DNA from: Thelephora terrestris
Taxonomy: Eukaryota; Basidiomycota; Agaricomycetes; Thelephorales; Thelephoraceae
DNA: 64,000 bases
Assembly: GCA_015956445.1 (NCBI GenBank)
Contig: WIUZ02000033.1
Location: forward strand, 1-64,000
Reading direction: 5' to 3'
Numbering within the stretch: the first letter of the stretch is position 1; every line of letters starts with the position of its first letter. The notes below the pieces were generated by a model that was not told where the DNA came from, did not search any database, and was given only the letters and a program-made list of their open reading frames with translations. Made by a program: the position numbers and the translations under genes. Below are positions 1-11,200 of the stretch, in pieces.

Positions 1-689
1 TGCATACGCCCATCGGGGAAGAAGCTGTGTTTGACGTGATTGCGATCGTCACCTCCTGCCGCTTGCGCGCACCCCCCGGTTACCCGATGTAAGTGTGCAT
101 GGTCTTGTAGGAGTTAACGCTCACAATGTTACAAGGTTCGCGCTTCCTCATCTACGTCGCTGGATCAGAGTCTCCGGTGACAGCGAAGTCAACTTCTCCC
201 GGGCTATACAAGCAAGTTTCAGGCTGTACGAGTCCATGAGCAACCTTGTTGGAGAAGGAAGCATAAGCCCTGCGCTGTTGATGGAGGGGATGGACAGCTT
301 CTGTCCATCTGCGACAATGCTTTCGTCTTTCGAGGATATGCCAACCGCAATTCATGTGGAAATCCCTCCTTTAGACAACCACGCTCCCCTCCTGCAGGCC
401 ATCCGAGAGGGACAGGGACAGTTTTTGTTCTCTTCTGACAACGAGGTGTTGGTTTTCAGCGACGATGTCACCCCCAATGGGTAAATTTTACTTCTGAGTC
501 AAATCCCTTGACTAACAACGTAATAGACAGATAATCAGGCATGAAATACGTCCAACCTCTATCGAACCTGGTCAACTGGTTAGAGTCAGCATGTCGCTAC
601 GCCTCATGAAGCAATTTGACGGAACGTTCATGGCACGCGAACATTTGAAAGCGATCCACCTCTTGCGCGAGGGTTTCATGACCGGGTGA
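1..689 (+). CDS. 3' part of an unknown gene cut by the window edge
   Basis: Partial gene without a recognised family. An open frame runs from the window edge to about position 89, where a GTAAGT donor-like site follows. A second open stretch (about 120-480) reads through LRRWIRVSGDSEVNF to VLVFSDDVTPNG. A donor GTAAAT at about 481 and an acceptor TAG near 525 join it in phase to a last exon that ends at TGA 687-689 with LLREGFMTG. The third exon fits the second well. The first junction is less clear because no acceptor gives an intron of normal length. No domain, signal peptide or membrane segment is visible. The start lies outside the window. Confidence 0.4.
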
Positions 690-1402
690 TGACGAAAGAC
701 GAGGCAAGCGAGGGAAGGGTGAACCGGTAGCAGTTATGATATCTCGGAACGCACCCGGTCTGCCTTGTCTCGTCGCACGAGGCCCAAGACACAACGGGAC
801 CGGGTTCGGTGTGGTGTGGATTGAATTATCCCCAATGTATAGTTTTGCCTACCATCCACCCCTTGAGTTTTCTCGAGACTGGAGCGAGGAGTTTGACGGT
901 CTGGCACGTCTACTGGACAATGTTATCATCTCACGCGGTCTTAATGAACAAGTATAGTTTTCGAGTCGTCGTGAGGGCGATGATCTATGTGTCCGCGAAA
1001 AGAATCCTTCTGCAACGCGGCGTGCCAGAGGGTGAACGTGTGCGCGGAGAACCTGGCGCAGTAAGCACGGATGAGAATTCGATCACAATCACAGCAATCT
1101 CAATCAGGGTGGCGACGCCTCCCAAGCAACAGCGTACGAGGGCGAGAGTTTACTAGTGACTTCCGACCCTGTACAGATCTGGAGGTCTGTGTGGCAGAAT
1201 CCAAAACCCGTCATCGACCACACGGTGTCGACGGAGAAGTCCCAGTGATGTTCCGGGTTTTGATTTACCGCCAACAACGACGAAGGAGGCAACACGAGCC
1301 GACGTCTTGACGATGTAATTCGTTGACACGTACTCCAGCTCCTTCAGATCGTTGAAACTTGGAATCACAGAGGTACCATTATATCACGTGCGCAACTACA
1401 TT
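690..1402. other. Intergenic, no gene seen
   Basis: Only short overlapping open frames occur on both strands, with no splice pattern or recognisable protein. It probably holds the 3' flanks of the unknown gene on the left and of the F-box gene on the right, which converge here. Confidence 0.5.
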
Positions 1403-2986
1403 CTACGTATTTAAAGAACACACATTGCTATCAACCCAGTGCAAAGCGAAATCTTCTACAAGTCCTTTAATCTCTGTCAACACCGTGCGGGGAATGTGTT
1501 CGTGAGGAGCGACAATGACGAGGGTTATCTGTTCTCCACCGGTCATCTGATGGATGAGATAGTGCAGCAAGGGTTGCCAACTGCCATAATCCGAGTACAC
1601 CTCCTCCAAGCGAAGGTTCTTCAACGACGGAAAGAGCTTCGCCTCGATGGGCCCGTGAGCCGGAAGAAGAAAGCCTTTTTCCAAATGGACCTCGACAAGG
1701 CGCAAGGTCGTGATGTTGATTACCGCAGGAGCCAGCCTTTTAATGATGTCCATGCCCAATTGACCACTGAAATACACCACCTTCTCCGACGGTACGCGTG
1801 CCACAAAGTCGACCCAAAGTTGAACGTACGCTTCGTAGGGGGTTTGTTCTGTGATGCGAGATTTGAAGCTTGCAAAGACGCGCCGTCGTGGCTTCCCGGC
1901 GACCATTTCAACGGAGCTAGCTTGTATAGAAACAGACAGGTCGTCAAGGACCACGCCAATTCCTAGCTCAGAACGGAACGTCCGCTCACGACGAAGGTGG
2001 TCGCGTACTATGTCGCTCACTGTGTCCAGAATTTCGGGGGGTGCAGATCTGGCGGTGGTGAGAGACATGTTGCCAAGGGAATGAGGATAATGGAGCCGCT
2101 GAACCAACTTCGCAACGGACCGCGATCCGCCCTCGACGGTGAGTGTTCCCAGAGCACGCATGGGAACCATGACACCTGCAGGAACGCTTTCAGTGGCAGG
2201 TGTCCACAGCCTGCTAAACCTGATGTGTTGAAGACGTGGATTCAGGCCCAGCAAACAAAGCAGCTGGCAGAGAGTCGGCAGCGCGGGAACGCCATGGTTC
2301 TCGAACGTAACGGCGAGAGTCGTCAAGGCTGTCGTGCGCATTCCCAGGAGACGCCACTCCGTGACATGAGTGCCGGTCGACAGGTGAAGGTGGGTGAGAC
2401 GAGGAAAATAGGAACGGGCCATGAAGTCGGAGGCGTCCACTAAGCGTAAGCTGACCAGCTCCAAGCTAGAACAATGCCGTTCGTCACCGTCCGGGGTCAA
2501 AGCGTCCAGAACCTCGGCGAGAACCCGCTTCCGCTCACTCCAAAGCTGGAGAGAACGGACAGCATTCCGTGCCCCGTGGTCCTGAAGCGCAGTCCATATA
2601 GAAGGGTGGAGGGGCAAACCGGGTCCGCCAACTTGATAACCGTTCAATACCAGGTCCACAGGAATTGCGCCCGACCATCCAATACGAGGCAACCAGCCGG
2701 CGAGGGTGTGGCCCCAGAAACTCCATAACTCGGGAGTATGCCGCGCGATCTGATACCATCGACAACAGACAAGCAAGAAGTGATAGGACGTGGGTTGGAA
2801 TTTGCGCAAATAGATCCGCTCGTGTATGATCCAGAAGAAAACCATGCCAAGAAGTTCGGGAGGAATGCGAACAGTTATGTTCAGAAGTGCGTTTCGCGCG
2901 CGTTTGCGGTCGATGGTGCTGCCCACAGCTCCCTCGATTTCATCGTCCAACTGGCGGATGCGTGCCCCATTGACCTCGGAACCCAT
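1403..2986 (-). CDS. F-box/leucine-rich-repeat-like protein
   Basis: A single-exon 527-residue protein. The N-terminal region (about residues 35-80) has the F-box pattern of basidiomycetes: IPPELLGMVFFWIIHERI, then FLLVCCRWYQIARHTPELWSFW. The rest is a leucine-rich, irregular repeat region (SLELVSLRLVDAS, LTHLHLSTG, LKNLRLEEV). F-box proteins act as substrate adaptors in SCF ubiquitin ligases, binding Skp1 through the F-box and the target through the C-terminal repeats; the target cannot be inferred. Agaricomycetes carry very large families of such genes. The start is the first ATG of the frame and precedes a short coiled stretch (RQLDDEIEGAVGSTIDRKRARNAL) usual in this group. No intron is needed. 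Confidence 0.85.
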   Translation of the reverse strand: MGSEVNGARIRQLDDEIEGAVGSTIDRKRARNALLNITVRIPPELLGMVFFWIIHERIYLRKFQPTSYHFLLVCCRWYQIARHTPELWSFWGHTLAGWLPRIGWSGAIPVDLVLNGYQVGGPGLPLHPSIWTALQDHGARNAVRSLQLWSERKRVLAEVLDALTPDGDERHCSSLELVSLRLVDASDFMARSYFPRLTHLHLSTGTHVTEWRLLGMRTTALTTLAVTFENHGVPALPTLCQLLCLLGLNPRLQHIRFSRLWTPATESVPAGVMVPMRALGTLTVEGGSRSVAKLVQRLHYPHSLGNMSLTTARSAPPEILDTVSDIVRDHLRRERTFRSELGIGVVLDDLSVSIQASSVEMVAGKPRRRVFASFKSRITEQTPYEAYVQLWVDFVARVPSEKVVYFSGQLGMDIIKRLAPAVINITTLRLVEVHLEKGFLLPAHGPIEAKLFPSLKNLRLEEVYSDYGSWQPLLHYLIHQMTGGEQITLVIVAPHEHIPRTVLTEIKGLVEDFALHWVDSNVCSLNT

Positions 2987-3473
2987 GCTTTGAAATTATG
3001 AGTCGACATGTAGGAAATAAGGACGATTATCACTCACATTGACAACGCCATTGCTAACAAGAGAAGAATCGGCAACAAGAATAGTGACGGGAGAGGCAGA
3101 TGAGGATAAGAGAGAGGAGGTGGGGAGAAGAGTGTGCGTAGAGCACAGCGGACTTTATGTATGACCCGCTGTTAGGGGGAAGGCGCCAACGGAAGCGCAT
3201 GAGTCATTCCAAATCTTTGTAAAGCCGTACTGAACACCCCAGGCCTCGGGAAACCACGGACAACCGAGCTCCGAGAGAAACGCTAACCACAAATAGACCG
3301 TGGGTAAAAAACCATTTCAAATGACGACGAAAATTAGGCTGCAGAGCCAAAGTTGAATCGAACAAAAAACAAGACCCCCTCCCTTTCGGTCGTGGGGATG
3401 ATCATGAGTGATCACTAGTGAAGAACAACAAAAATCAGGTATACACATAATTCTGTCCAGGAAACCCCTTCAT
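2987..3473. other. Intergenic, no gene seen
   Basis: Upstream region of the F-box gene. A purine-rich stretch lies at about 3050-3130. No protein, RNA gene or repeat is recognised. Confidence 0.5.
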
Positions 3474-4310
3474 AGTTTGGGGAGGGAGGATAATTGATAG
3501 AGGTCTTCGGATGCGATGTAAAGTTATGTGGATCGCGGCTGTGAAATGGCTTTAGTCGGCTTGTCGGGTGGGAGACATGGGAGAATTCGGTACCTGGGAG
3601 GACGTACGTTTCAACTAAGATGTAAACCAGGGCTACATTGCTGAGAACATAGAAGAACTCAGGTGTCCCCACGGCCAAAATAAAAACGACAACAGCTGAT
3701 ACAAGGTATGAAATAAATGCATTTGTTACATGACGGGATCGGAACGGTAGGGGGATAGTCGGATGTTGACGAGGATCTGGGGTACCGTCAACATGAGGGT
3801 GGAAGCGTGTAGGACCGCTCGTAATGGTCGTGGGGATTTTTTGGCAGCATCCTGAGCGGGGAACTTGTTCTGTTGAATAAAGATGTTGGAGAATTGCGCG
3901 AGGGGACTTACTGTGGAGAACAGGGAAGAAGTGAAGAATGCCAATGGGAGGATCAGGGCGAGAGAAGTTATCCCTGACAAAATGAGGAGTGTCCTGAAGG
4001 ATTGGTAGGCTTTCGTCTTGTGCTTGTGATTCAAGTGTCCCGCCTTTAGCGAACTATAAAGGGAGACGGTTGACGAAGCAGTGAAAGTGAATGCGGCAGG
4101 GGCTAAAATCTGAATGAGCAAGCCATCCGTGTGCATACTGCGGATCGACTCACAAATGCCATCCCAAAGGAAACCCAGACTTGACCAGCTGGCACTTGCC
4201 TCTAGGCTACCTTGTGCATGAGAACGGGCGGTGCAAGCAAACCAAGCTACGTAAGTGATGATGGAGAGGATCGTTGGGACAACAGCACGCTTTGAGGCAA
4301 GGGTGGACAC
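3474..4310 (-). pseudogene. Truncated copy of the multispanning membrane protein gene at 18040-19765
   Basis: This segment is a close copy of 18230-19070, alike over nearly all of about 840 bp and including an intron. Similarity stops abruptly at both ends: at 4310 on the right, right after GGGTGGACAC, and near 3474 on the left. The copy lacks the first exon with the acidic N-terminus and the last exon (tryptophan-rich, basic) of the full gene. Its membrane segments (TILSIITYVAWFACTA, FRTLLILSGITSLALILP) remain open in one frame of 194 residues, but no upstream exon or promoter comes with it. It is best read as an unprocessed partial duplication, since the intron is retained, and is probably not functional. 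Confidence 0.8.
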
Positions 4311-5052
4311 TTATAAATGAGACCAAATGAGACGGATCGAGCGAGGAAGCGGTTGGTGCTTTGTCGAACATCCCCCCAAAACGATCGGGGCTCGGATTGA
4401 TTCGATGACGGCCCCAAAAGCCGAATCCAGAGCGACCTACTTGCCCTCGCCATGCACTCTCCCGTTAGTCCGCAGCCTGGTGGTATAGATGGGTCTGAGA
4501 GAATGCTTCCGCCGGGGTAGTCGGTCATCATTAAATCGTGGAAAATCTGCCAGCAGCGATTCAGTATGACTCCCCTACCACTTTGTTCAAGGATCGGTTT
4601 ATCGCATCACATGCACTCGGGCCCTAAGCATCGCCCAGGGGATTTACGGACGGGTTACATGTCAGGAAAAAAAATCCAGGATATCGCCTGGTACTACCCA
4701 GGCTGATCCCAAAGAGAAGGCGACGAACATCAAGAACTACGTTGCATTCTACAAGGTAACGTCCAAGCACCCGGTCTTCCAATCGCGGCCACTGATTCTT
4801 GCTTTCGCCGCCGGGTTTTGATAGAACAAGGTTCAGATCGTGACTTAGCGTGCCACGCACGACCGAGAATCGAAGATCCGATGCGAGAGTTTGCTTCACA
4901 GGAGATAGTCTTCATTTCCTTAATCTGTAACGATAACAATAAACGTCTGATTATAATCTGGACAGGTTCATGAGAAAGGTCGGAACTAAGTCACGGGTAA
5001 ATACACTCACAATTTACGTCGCAATGACCAACGGTATCGTACGTCACGAGAA
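4311..5052. other. Intergenic, no gene seen
   Basis: No convincing gene. The boundary at 4310/4311 is the breakpoint of the duplicated segment to its left. Short open frames on the minus strand lack family resemblance. Confidence 0.5.
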
Positions 5053-6733
5053 CTACCGCCCGTCCCCGTCATATACCAACCCAGCCAATCCGTATCTGAT
5101 CAAGAACGCAAACACACTCCCGGCCACCTGAGTCGCACCCAAAACCTTCACAAGCTGCTTCTCCGTCATCGGCCCAAGTGTTATCAGGAACAGATTCAGG
5201 ATGGTCTGATTCGTGGCTTCAAAGATCTGACCGCTCTTGGGGTGTTTTGTCCGACGTGTCAGTCCGAGGAGGGAAAGCAAGTGAAGGGTCGAAGATGTTC
5301 GCATGGATGGAGGACGCTCGAATGCGACGGTGGAAGGGTGGAGGAGGTTGGTTTCAGGGTCAAACCGTGGAAGGCGATGTCGGGGGCAAGGGGCCATCCC
5401 GGAAAGTTGGGGACACGATAGGAGGAAGTTGAGGATTTGAGGCAGGAAGAACAGAAGGAGAGTCTTGGAGAAGTGCGCTTGGATGCCGACGACGGCAAAC
5501 GCCATCCCGGTCAGGTAACAGAGAGTATCTCCTGGAAAAGCTCTCGCGGGGTACCTGCCCGCAACACCATGTCAACACAAAACTGCAGAACCCTAGAGGA
5601 TTCACGAGGCCCATACCAATTGTGATACAAAAACCCGGTGCAAACGCCCAACAACGGCAACATGAAGTAGAGGCTGAACAGATGTCTCTCCACAAGCACC
5701 CGACTACCGTGGGCCATTCCCGCGCTCCACACACCACCGATCCTGATCTCGCTGCCGATCTCGCTCTGGTTCCCTAGCAGGTGCAGCGGAATCCTCCAGT
5801 CGATCGGCCAGGGAAGGTACAACAGGTCGTTGACGATAACGGATATGGTGATGGTGATGGCCTGTAACACCTCGGAACCGTTGATCCCGGCTAAAATGTT
5901 GACGCTGTTCGTGGAAAATGTGGACAGGAGAGACATGTACAGATACTACTGCGGACCTAAATGTCGTCAAATTCAATGAGGGGGCTCTCACAACCTGAAC
6001 AACACACCGAGATTGATCAGGGAGCCTATGAGTGGACGAAGCGGTTTAGGAACCACCACGTTCGTGTTACCCCGCTCGGCAAAATAGACGATCAAGAGTG
6101 GGATCGAGGCGATGATTGGGACGGGTAACTTGTGCCTCCATCGAATGTCAAAGACGTCGTCGAGGAATCCGAGGAGGGTGGCCATCATCAACGAGATGAT
6201 GGAAGAGAGGTATACCGAGAGCTACGGGCAAGAGTTAGGCTTTCAATCAAGAGACGTTTATTGAGGAAACGGACTTGGTGATGGGGGAATTCGTCGATGG
6301 CGAGACCGTGCACGGATTTCTGCTGGTTGCTGAATCGATCGGCAAAGACATTGGAAAAGGCGAAGGGGATGAAAAGGATGAGAGATAGTAGGTATACCGA
6401 AGCGCACACGAGACCCTGGCTCTCTGGGCTCGGGAAGGGATTCCGTCAGGATCACAAAAAGGTGTTCGACAGTGGGACGTACATCGGGGTGGAATAGGTC
6501 TTGAGCAAATCTCTTCCTTTGAGATTCGCTTGAACGAACCGTGGACCCAGAGCGGGAACCAGATACAAGGTCGTGACGAAAGCGAGGATGGAGAATCCAG
6601 AGGAAGTGTAGAGCGCTGGGACGGAGGGCACTGGGTCGAGGAACGGTCTGAGGATGAACCAGAGCGCGATTGGGACCAAGATTCCCAGCAGGAGGAACCC
6701 AGAGAGCGGGCGAGGTTTTAGGCCGTCTACCAT
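5053..6733 (-). CDS. ALG7: UDP-GlcNAc:dolichyl-phosphate GlcNAc-1-phosphate transferase (Alg7)
   Basis: This enzyme makes dolichyl-PP-GlcNAc, the first step of N-glycan precursor synthesis at the ER membrane and the target of tunicamycin. At least five exons are visible. Exon 1 (from ATG 6733) holds two membrane spans and ends near LKGRDLLKTYSTP. Joining its AT|GT donor to an AG at about 6435 gives TPIPESQGLVCASVYLL, the expected family sequence. Later exons carry GFLDDVFDIRWRHKLPVP (the conserved catalytic aspartate motif), then FSTNSVNILAGINGSEVLQA (conserved NxxNxxxGxNG-type motif). The last exon contains MAFAVVGIQAHFSKTLLLFF and ends GLAGLVYDGDGR. Many hydrophobic spans fit the family. 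The gene starts 107 bp from the MRPL20 start on the other strand, so the two probably share a promoter. Confidence 0.93.
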
Positions 6734-6840
6734 CGTTTATTCGGTGAGGTGGGTGAGCATAATGTGGGGGTGAAACGTGTCCGTATCAGACGCGTGGGAG
6801 ACACAAGTGACGGCGCGCCTGGCTTTCTCTTCCGACGATC
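6734..6840. promoter_or_regulatory. Probable bidirectional promoter between ALG7 and MRPL20
   Basis: Only 107 bp separate the two divergent start codons. The interval must hold both 5' leaders and core promoters unless each gene uses a promoter inside the other. No clear TATA box is seen; a pyrimidine-rich stretch lies just before the MRPL20 start. Confidence 0.55.
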
Positions 6841-7389
6841 ATGTCCGCGCTGGCTCGAACACTTCGTCGATGTTATTCCACCCGTCTACCGACTAGACCT
6901 CCGTCCAGGGTCCCGGACCCTCTAGCTGACGTTCCGAAGGTTACGCTCGAGGACAATGTGACGTTCATCCACCGCCCTCCTCCAACGATGCCCTCGCCCG
7001 AATCATTCACCACCTCCCCTTCCTCCCCCCTCCTCCGTCCACCCGCCCAGCCACAGAGCACCACAAATCCGTTCACGGACCCTTCGTTACCACCCGTCTC
7101 CCGGCCTTCGCTCATCCCAAAGAAACGTTACCCCCAATTGACAGACCAAGCGATCCGGTCCATGAGGGACCTCCGTCATTCGAACCCCGCCAAGTGGACC
7201 TGTACAAAACTCGCAGCCAAATTCAACTGTGCTCCCGGCTTCGTTTCTCTCGTGGCGGGATTGAAGAGCGGGGTCTGGAAGCAGCGGATCAGGAACACTG
7301 CCGACCTGCATCAGCGCGAGAGGGACAAGTGGGGCGAGAAGAAGGCGTTGGCTCACAAAATTAGGGCCAAGAAGAGAGAGTTTTGGTAG
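6841..7389 (+). CDS. MRPL20: Mitochondrial large-subunit ribosomal protein L20 family (mL58)
   Basis: An intronless 182-residue protein. The N-terminus (MSALARTLRRCYSTRLPTRP) is basic, lacks acidic residues and has an RCYST-type cleavage context, as expected of a mitochondrial presequence. The C-terminal half has the family pattern: RYPQLTDQAIRSMRDLR, then KWTCTKLAAKFNCAPGFVS, then a basic tail ending RAKKREFW. Members of this fungal family are structural proteins of the mitoribosome large subunit. The middle (about residues 45-95) is proline- and serine-rich low-complexity linker. The start is the first ATG and the only one giving a presequence. Confidence 0.88.
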   Translation: MSALARTLRRCYSTRLPTRPPSRVPDPLADVPKVTLEDNVTFIHRPPPTMPSPESFTTSPSSPLLRPPAQPQSTTNPFTDPSLPPVSRPSLIPKKRYPQLTDQAIRSMRDLRHSNPAKWTCTKLAAKFNCAPGFVSLVAGLKSGVWKQRIRNTADLHQRERDKWGEKKALAHKIRAKKREFW

Positions 7390-8290
7390 ACGTGAGTCGA
7401 ATTCTTTGACCCGTGTTCTCGTGTTGACACGCTCTCTCTTTCAGTTTATTAATTGTTTGTGGTAATAATGCACTCTAATTCAACCCAGTCTCTCTCGTGT
7501 TACCCATCGTCCCCACCATTCTGCCATTTGAGCGTCAACAGAACACAAGAACCAGGTACCCGTGTAGCCCCTGACTTTCGACTTCGTTCAATGCTCCACC
7601 CTTGGTTAGAAACCCACATGACCCCTCTTCTTGCAGTAACCCCATGCTATAAACGACCTGTGGCTAAACAGACAGATGATATGTGAAGCACGGGAGCATC
7701 TCTCTTCGCAAGCGGTCGACGCGGGCAAGTACTGAATGAATACAGTAGACCGTCGGACAACAATATCGCTCTCGGATAGGGTGAGAGTAGAGCATCCCCA
7801 CGTCGAGAATGCCACCAGGACCCCAAATTGCGCTTGCCAGTACTCTTCGATCCTGCTCGTTCCATTTTGCAAGCACTTTTGTTGATTCCGTTTCATCCCC
7901 CAAATAACGGTGCCCTCCGAAAGGGAGACCATGGTCTCCACCAGGAGGGGGGATGCCGTAGACCCATCTCTCCAGTGCGCAACAGCCTAACACACCATGC
8001 AAGTTTTGAATCTCACGATTTCTGTTGTCGGGGCAGTTTTTGATTGTCAGTGGCGCACCCTGAACTTTTGCCCTTACTATCATCAATCCTCTCCCTTGGT
8101 CCCTTCTATCAAGGAACTGAGAGCGCACCGGAACTCACGCACTTGGGTTGTTCTCGACCCCCAGCTTCATCCACTGATCTGGATGGAATTGATGGTGATG
8201 ACTGGGTATGCGGGCACTTTTGTTCAATTCAAAGTATTGTACACAGTATAATGCAAAATTGAGATAAAGGCATAGAAGGGACAGAAACAC
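7390..8290. other. Intergenic, no gene seen
   Basis: Contains the 3' flank of MRPL20 and that of NLR-A, which converge here. Open frames on both strands overlap and show no family resemblance. Confidence 0.5.
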
Positions 8291-11200
8291 TCAAAGGTAC
8301 ACTTCTAGCTTCAACATGATAGGCTCTGGTGAGTAATCATTCCATACTACCAGAATATTTCTACCCCACCTCACTTGTGACTTTGCGTCTGGTCGCCAAT
8401 GATGGGGTAACCATAAGAGCTGCTTTCCACTGGAGGAGAGTATTCTTCCATCATCTGTGAGTTGATAGCCACAAGGAGAGTGCCAGGGGAAACCATCCTG
8501 TGGTGTTCTCCGGGTTCCAACTTTCTGTAGCTTAAGGCCATTGGATCCACCTTCTTCAACAATTGTCCACTGGTCCACTACACCATCGTATCTTGAAATC
8601 CAGACCCCACAGCTATCTGGAGTAAATCCTAGTATCCACCCTTCTGACCTGGCAACTGCAAGCTTTTCCCCATTGTGCATATTATAAACACATAGACCAA
8701 ATTCTAATCCGCCTAAAAATCCAATGGCAAGATAGTTGAGGTTGGGTGCCACAGATGCCTGTAGATTTTCAACATTTCCTGGGTTTTGGAAAGCAACTGT
8801 CTGAGCCCTATCAGCACTGAAATCATCATCCCTTCCAGGTAAGTTCCAAGTGACAATATTTCCATCACCAATGACAATGATTTTATCCTTTGTAATCTTC
8901 ACACCACAAATCACTGTATCTGCATCAATGACCAACCAAGGAGCACCAGACTTCATGGCAAAGACAGTAACTGTGTGGCTTTTCCTCTCTGCAACTGCAA
9001 TGAGTGATTCATCAGCAGATAAGTCTACAAGGAGATCATTATGGTCATGTGAAGCTTGTGTAGAGACACCAGAGAAGGAGGCAGAAGACCTTGCTATGTG
9101 CCATAGCTGAATAATTTTTGCACCAAATGAAGATGAGATCACTGACTCCCCATCTGGGGAAACAAGTGGATGGTTCCAGGGGCCCCTGGACATAAGCTTT
9201 TGATGAGGAAGATAACCACCAGGAGATTTCTTCCACAGGTACAACTCTGTCCCCTCAGTTCCACAAATGAAAAAAAGACCATCTGAGGAGAAGGAAATTC
9301 TTTGGGGCCTCTCAAGATCAACAGTATTTAGGAGGACCTTGTGGTTCTGAGCATCCCATACTACCACTCTGCCCTCAACAATAAATGCAAGCCAGGAGAG
9401 TGTGGGGAGCAGAACAAGACTGCTGGAAGAGATAACCTCTGGAGTGGACAAAGAGCCAACTCTTGTTGGTGTATCACCTGAGGTGAAGCTGACTTGCCAT
9501 ATGGAAATAGACCCTGAATTGACAGTGGCAAATAGAAGACATTCACCACAGGTCCAAATGGTATCAACAGCAGGTTCTTGAACTGGATGGGAGGATATGC
9601 AGGTATTGGAAAGAATATTGTAGGTCATGATGGTTTGGTGCAATAGAACCCCAAGCATTGTTCCACACTCAGAAAATGACATTGATTTGCAATAACCAAC
9701 TTCTTTTGTGCTGATGTCACCAATCACACAACCTGTCTGAAGGTCCCAAGTGACAATGCAGGCGAACCAAGAGTAACCCACTAACAAATGGCCATCTGGG
9801 GAGAAAACAATCTTACCCCAGTGACTTCCTCTGCTCTTGGGGTACACAGTGTAGAGTTGTTTGAGAGTCACTGCATCCAGAATCACTATTTTAGGGGAGG
9901 CAGCCCAAGTAACTGCAATGAACCTGCTGCAAGGTGACCACCCAACAGCAGAAATGCGTTCTGGAAACCTTGCATTGGCAATGCTTGGATCCCACAAGTC
10001 TGGGACTCCACAAATGACTTTTGCCAGTGGATCAGCTTGTGATCCATAGTATCTTTGCACAAGGGATTCCTTGGGGGATAGAGGAAGGGCAGAGTGGTAG
10101 ATGTGAGGAGCAGATGTGCTGATAACCTCAAAAAACCCCATGACAAATCTAAAGCAGTCATTGGCAAGGTCAAGAAGTGATGTGTCCTGGTTCAAGTCAG
10201 CAGATGTTTGCAATGTACTAAACATAAGAATTCAGCTCACCTCTGACCACTCTGCAACAAATTTTAGTGCATCAACTGCATTCCTCACAGCACCAAGGAC
10301 ACTCAGCACTTCCAACCAATACAAGAACTTCTTCTGAAGGAAGCAATAGAGAGCAGAAGTGATTTCATCCCTTTTTGTTGTAGGCTCATTGACAAGGTGC
10401 TTGTGCCAGAACCTGCATGCATATTGTAAACCCTGGCTGACGTACTTGTCTGCCCTCTCCTGCAAGTCTTCTACCTGAGAGTTGTTAACAGCCTCTGGGA
10501 GTTGACACATATTCTTTTCTAGTGTGTTGTTCATGAGGTTCAAGCAAAGGACCAAAAGGCCCAGGTGATGGGAGGGAGAGATGCAAAGCTTCTGGTTGGT
10601 ACAGCGGGTGGGATTGGTGATGAAGTCAGGAAAGGATTTATGGAATGGTCGGACAGGTTTACTGATATCTTCATGAAGGATAAGGAGGGAGTGGATTGAT
10701 GACAAAATGGGAGTCACATCCTCAGGATCAACTCCAAGGAGTGTAGCAATGGCAGATGGAGAGAGGGGATTGGCAGCAAGGACAATGGCAGCAAGTACAG
10801 AGTGGACTTTGGGATCATCTTCAGCACCATCACTCTTGAATGCTCCCTGAAGAATCAACCTATACAGTGAATCCAGGGATGTGTTTTCTTCAAACTCGGT
10901 TCCCCCTACATGAACACTGCCCCCTGGAGACTGCAAAAGGAGATCCAGCCGTTTTTTGGGGGGATAATTCTGGCTATCAATGAATTTGACTGTTGCCACA
11001 GCATAAACAAACAGCCCTGCTGCCCTCTCACAAAGGAGGTCCATCTGTTCCTTGGCAGGCCAGTGATCTAGCCCAGGATGATGATAGGCAAGTTCCAGGA
11101 GGCTCTCCTTGAAGAATTGTCTGATATCGCTGTTGACTTGATCTGGCTTGACCTCATGGAGAAGGAAGATATCTGTTGCTTTCGTCAAAAGGGGGAGGTG

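Noticed and set aside
2474-2728. Plus-strand frames opposite the F-box gene at 1403-2986
   Set aside because: They are shadows of the long minus-strand frame and have no family resemblance.
10226-10240. Apparent stop splitting NLR-A into separate NACHT and WD40 genes
   Set aside because: A 54-nt intron at the position shared by the two paralogs removes the stop and restores the aligned residues.
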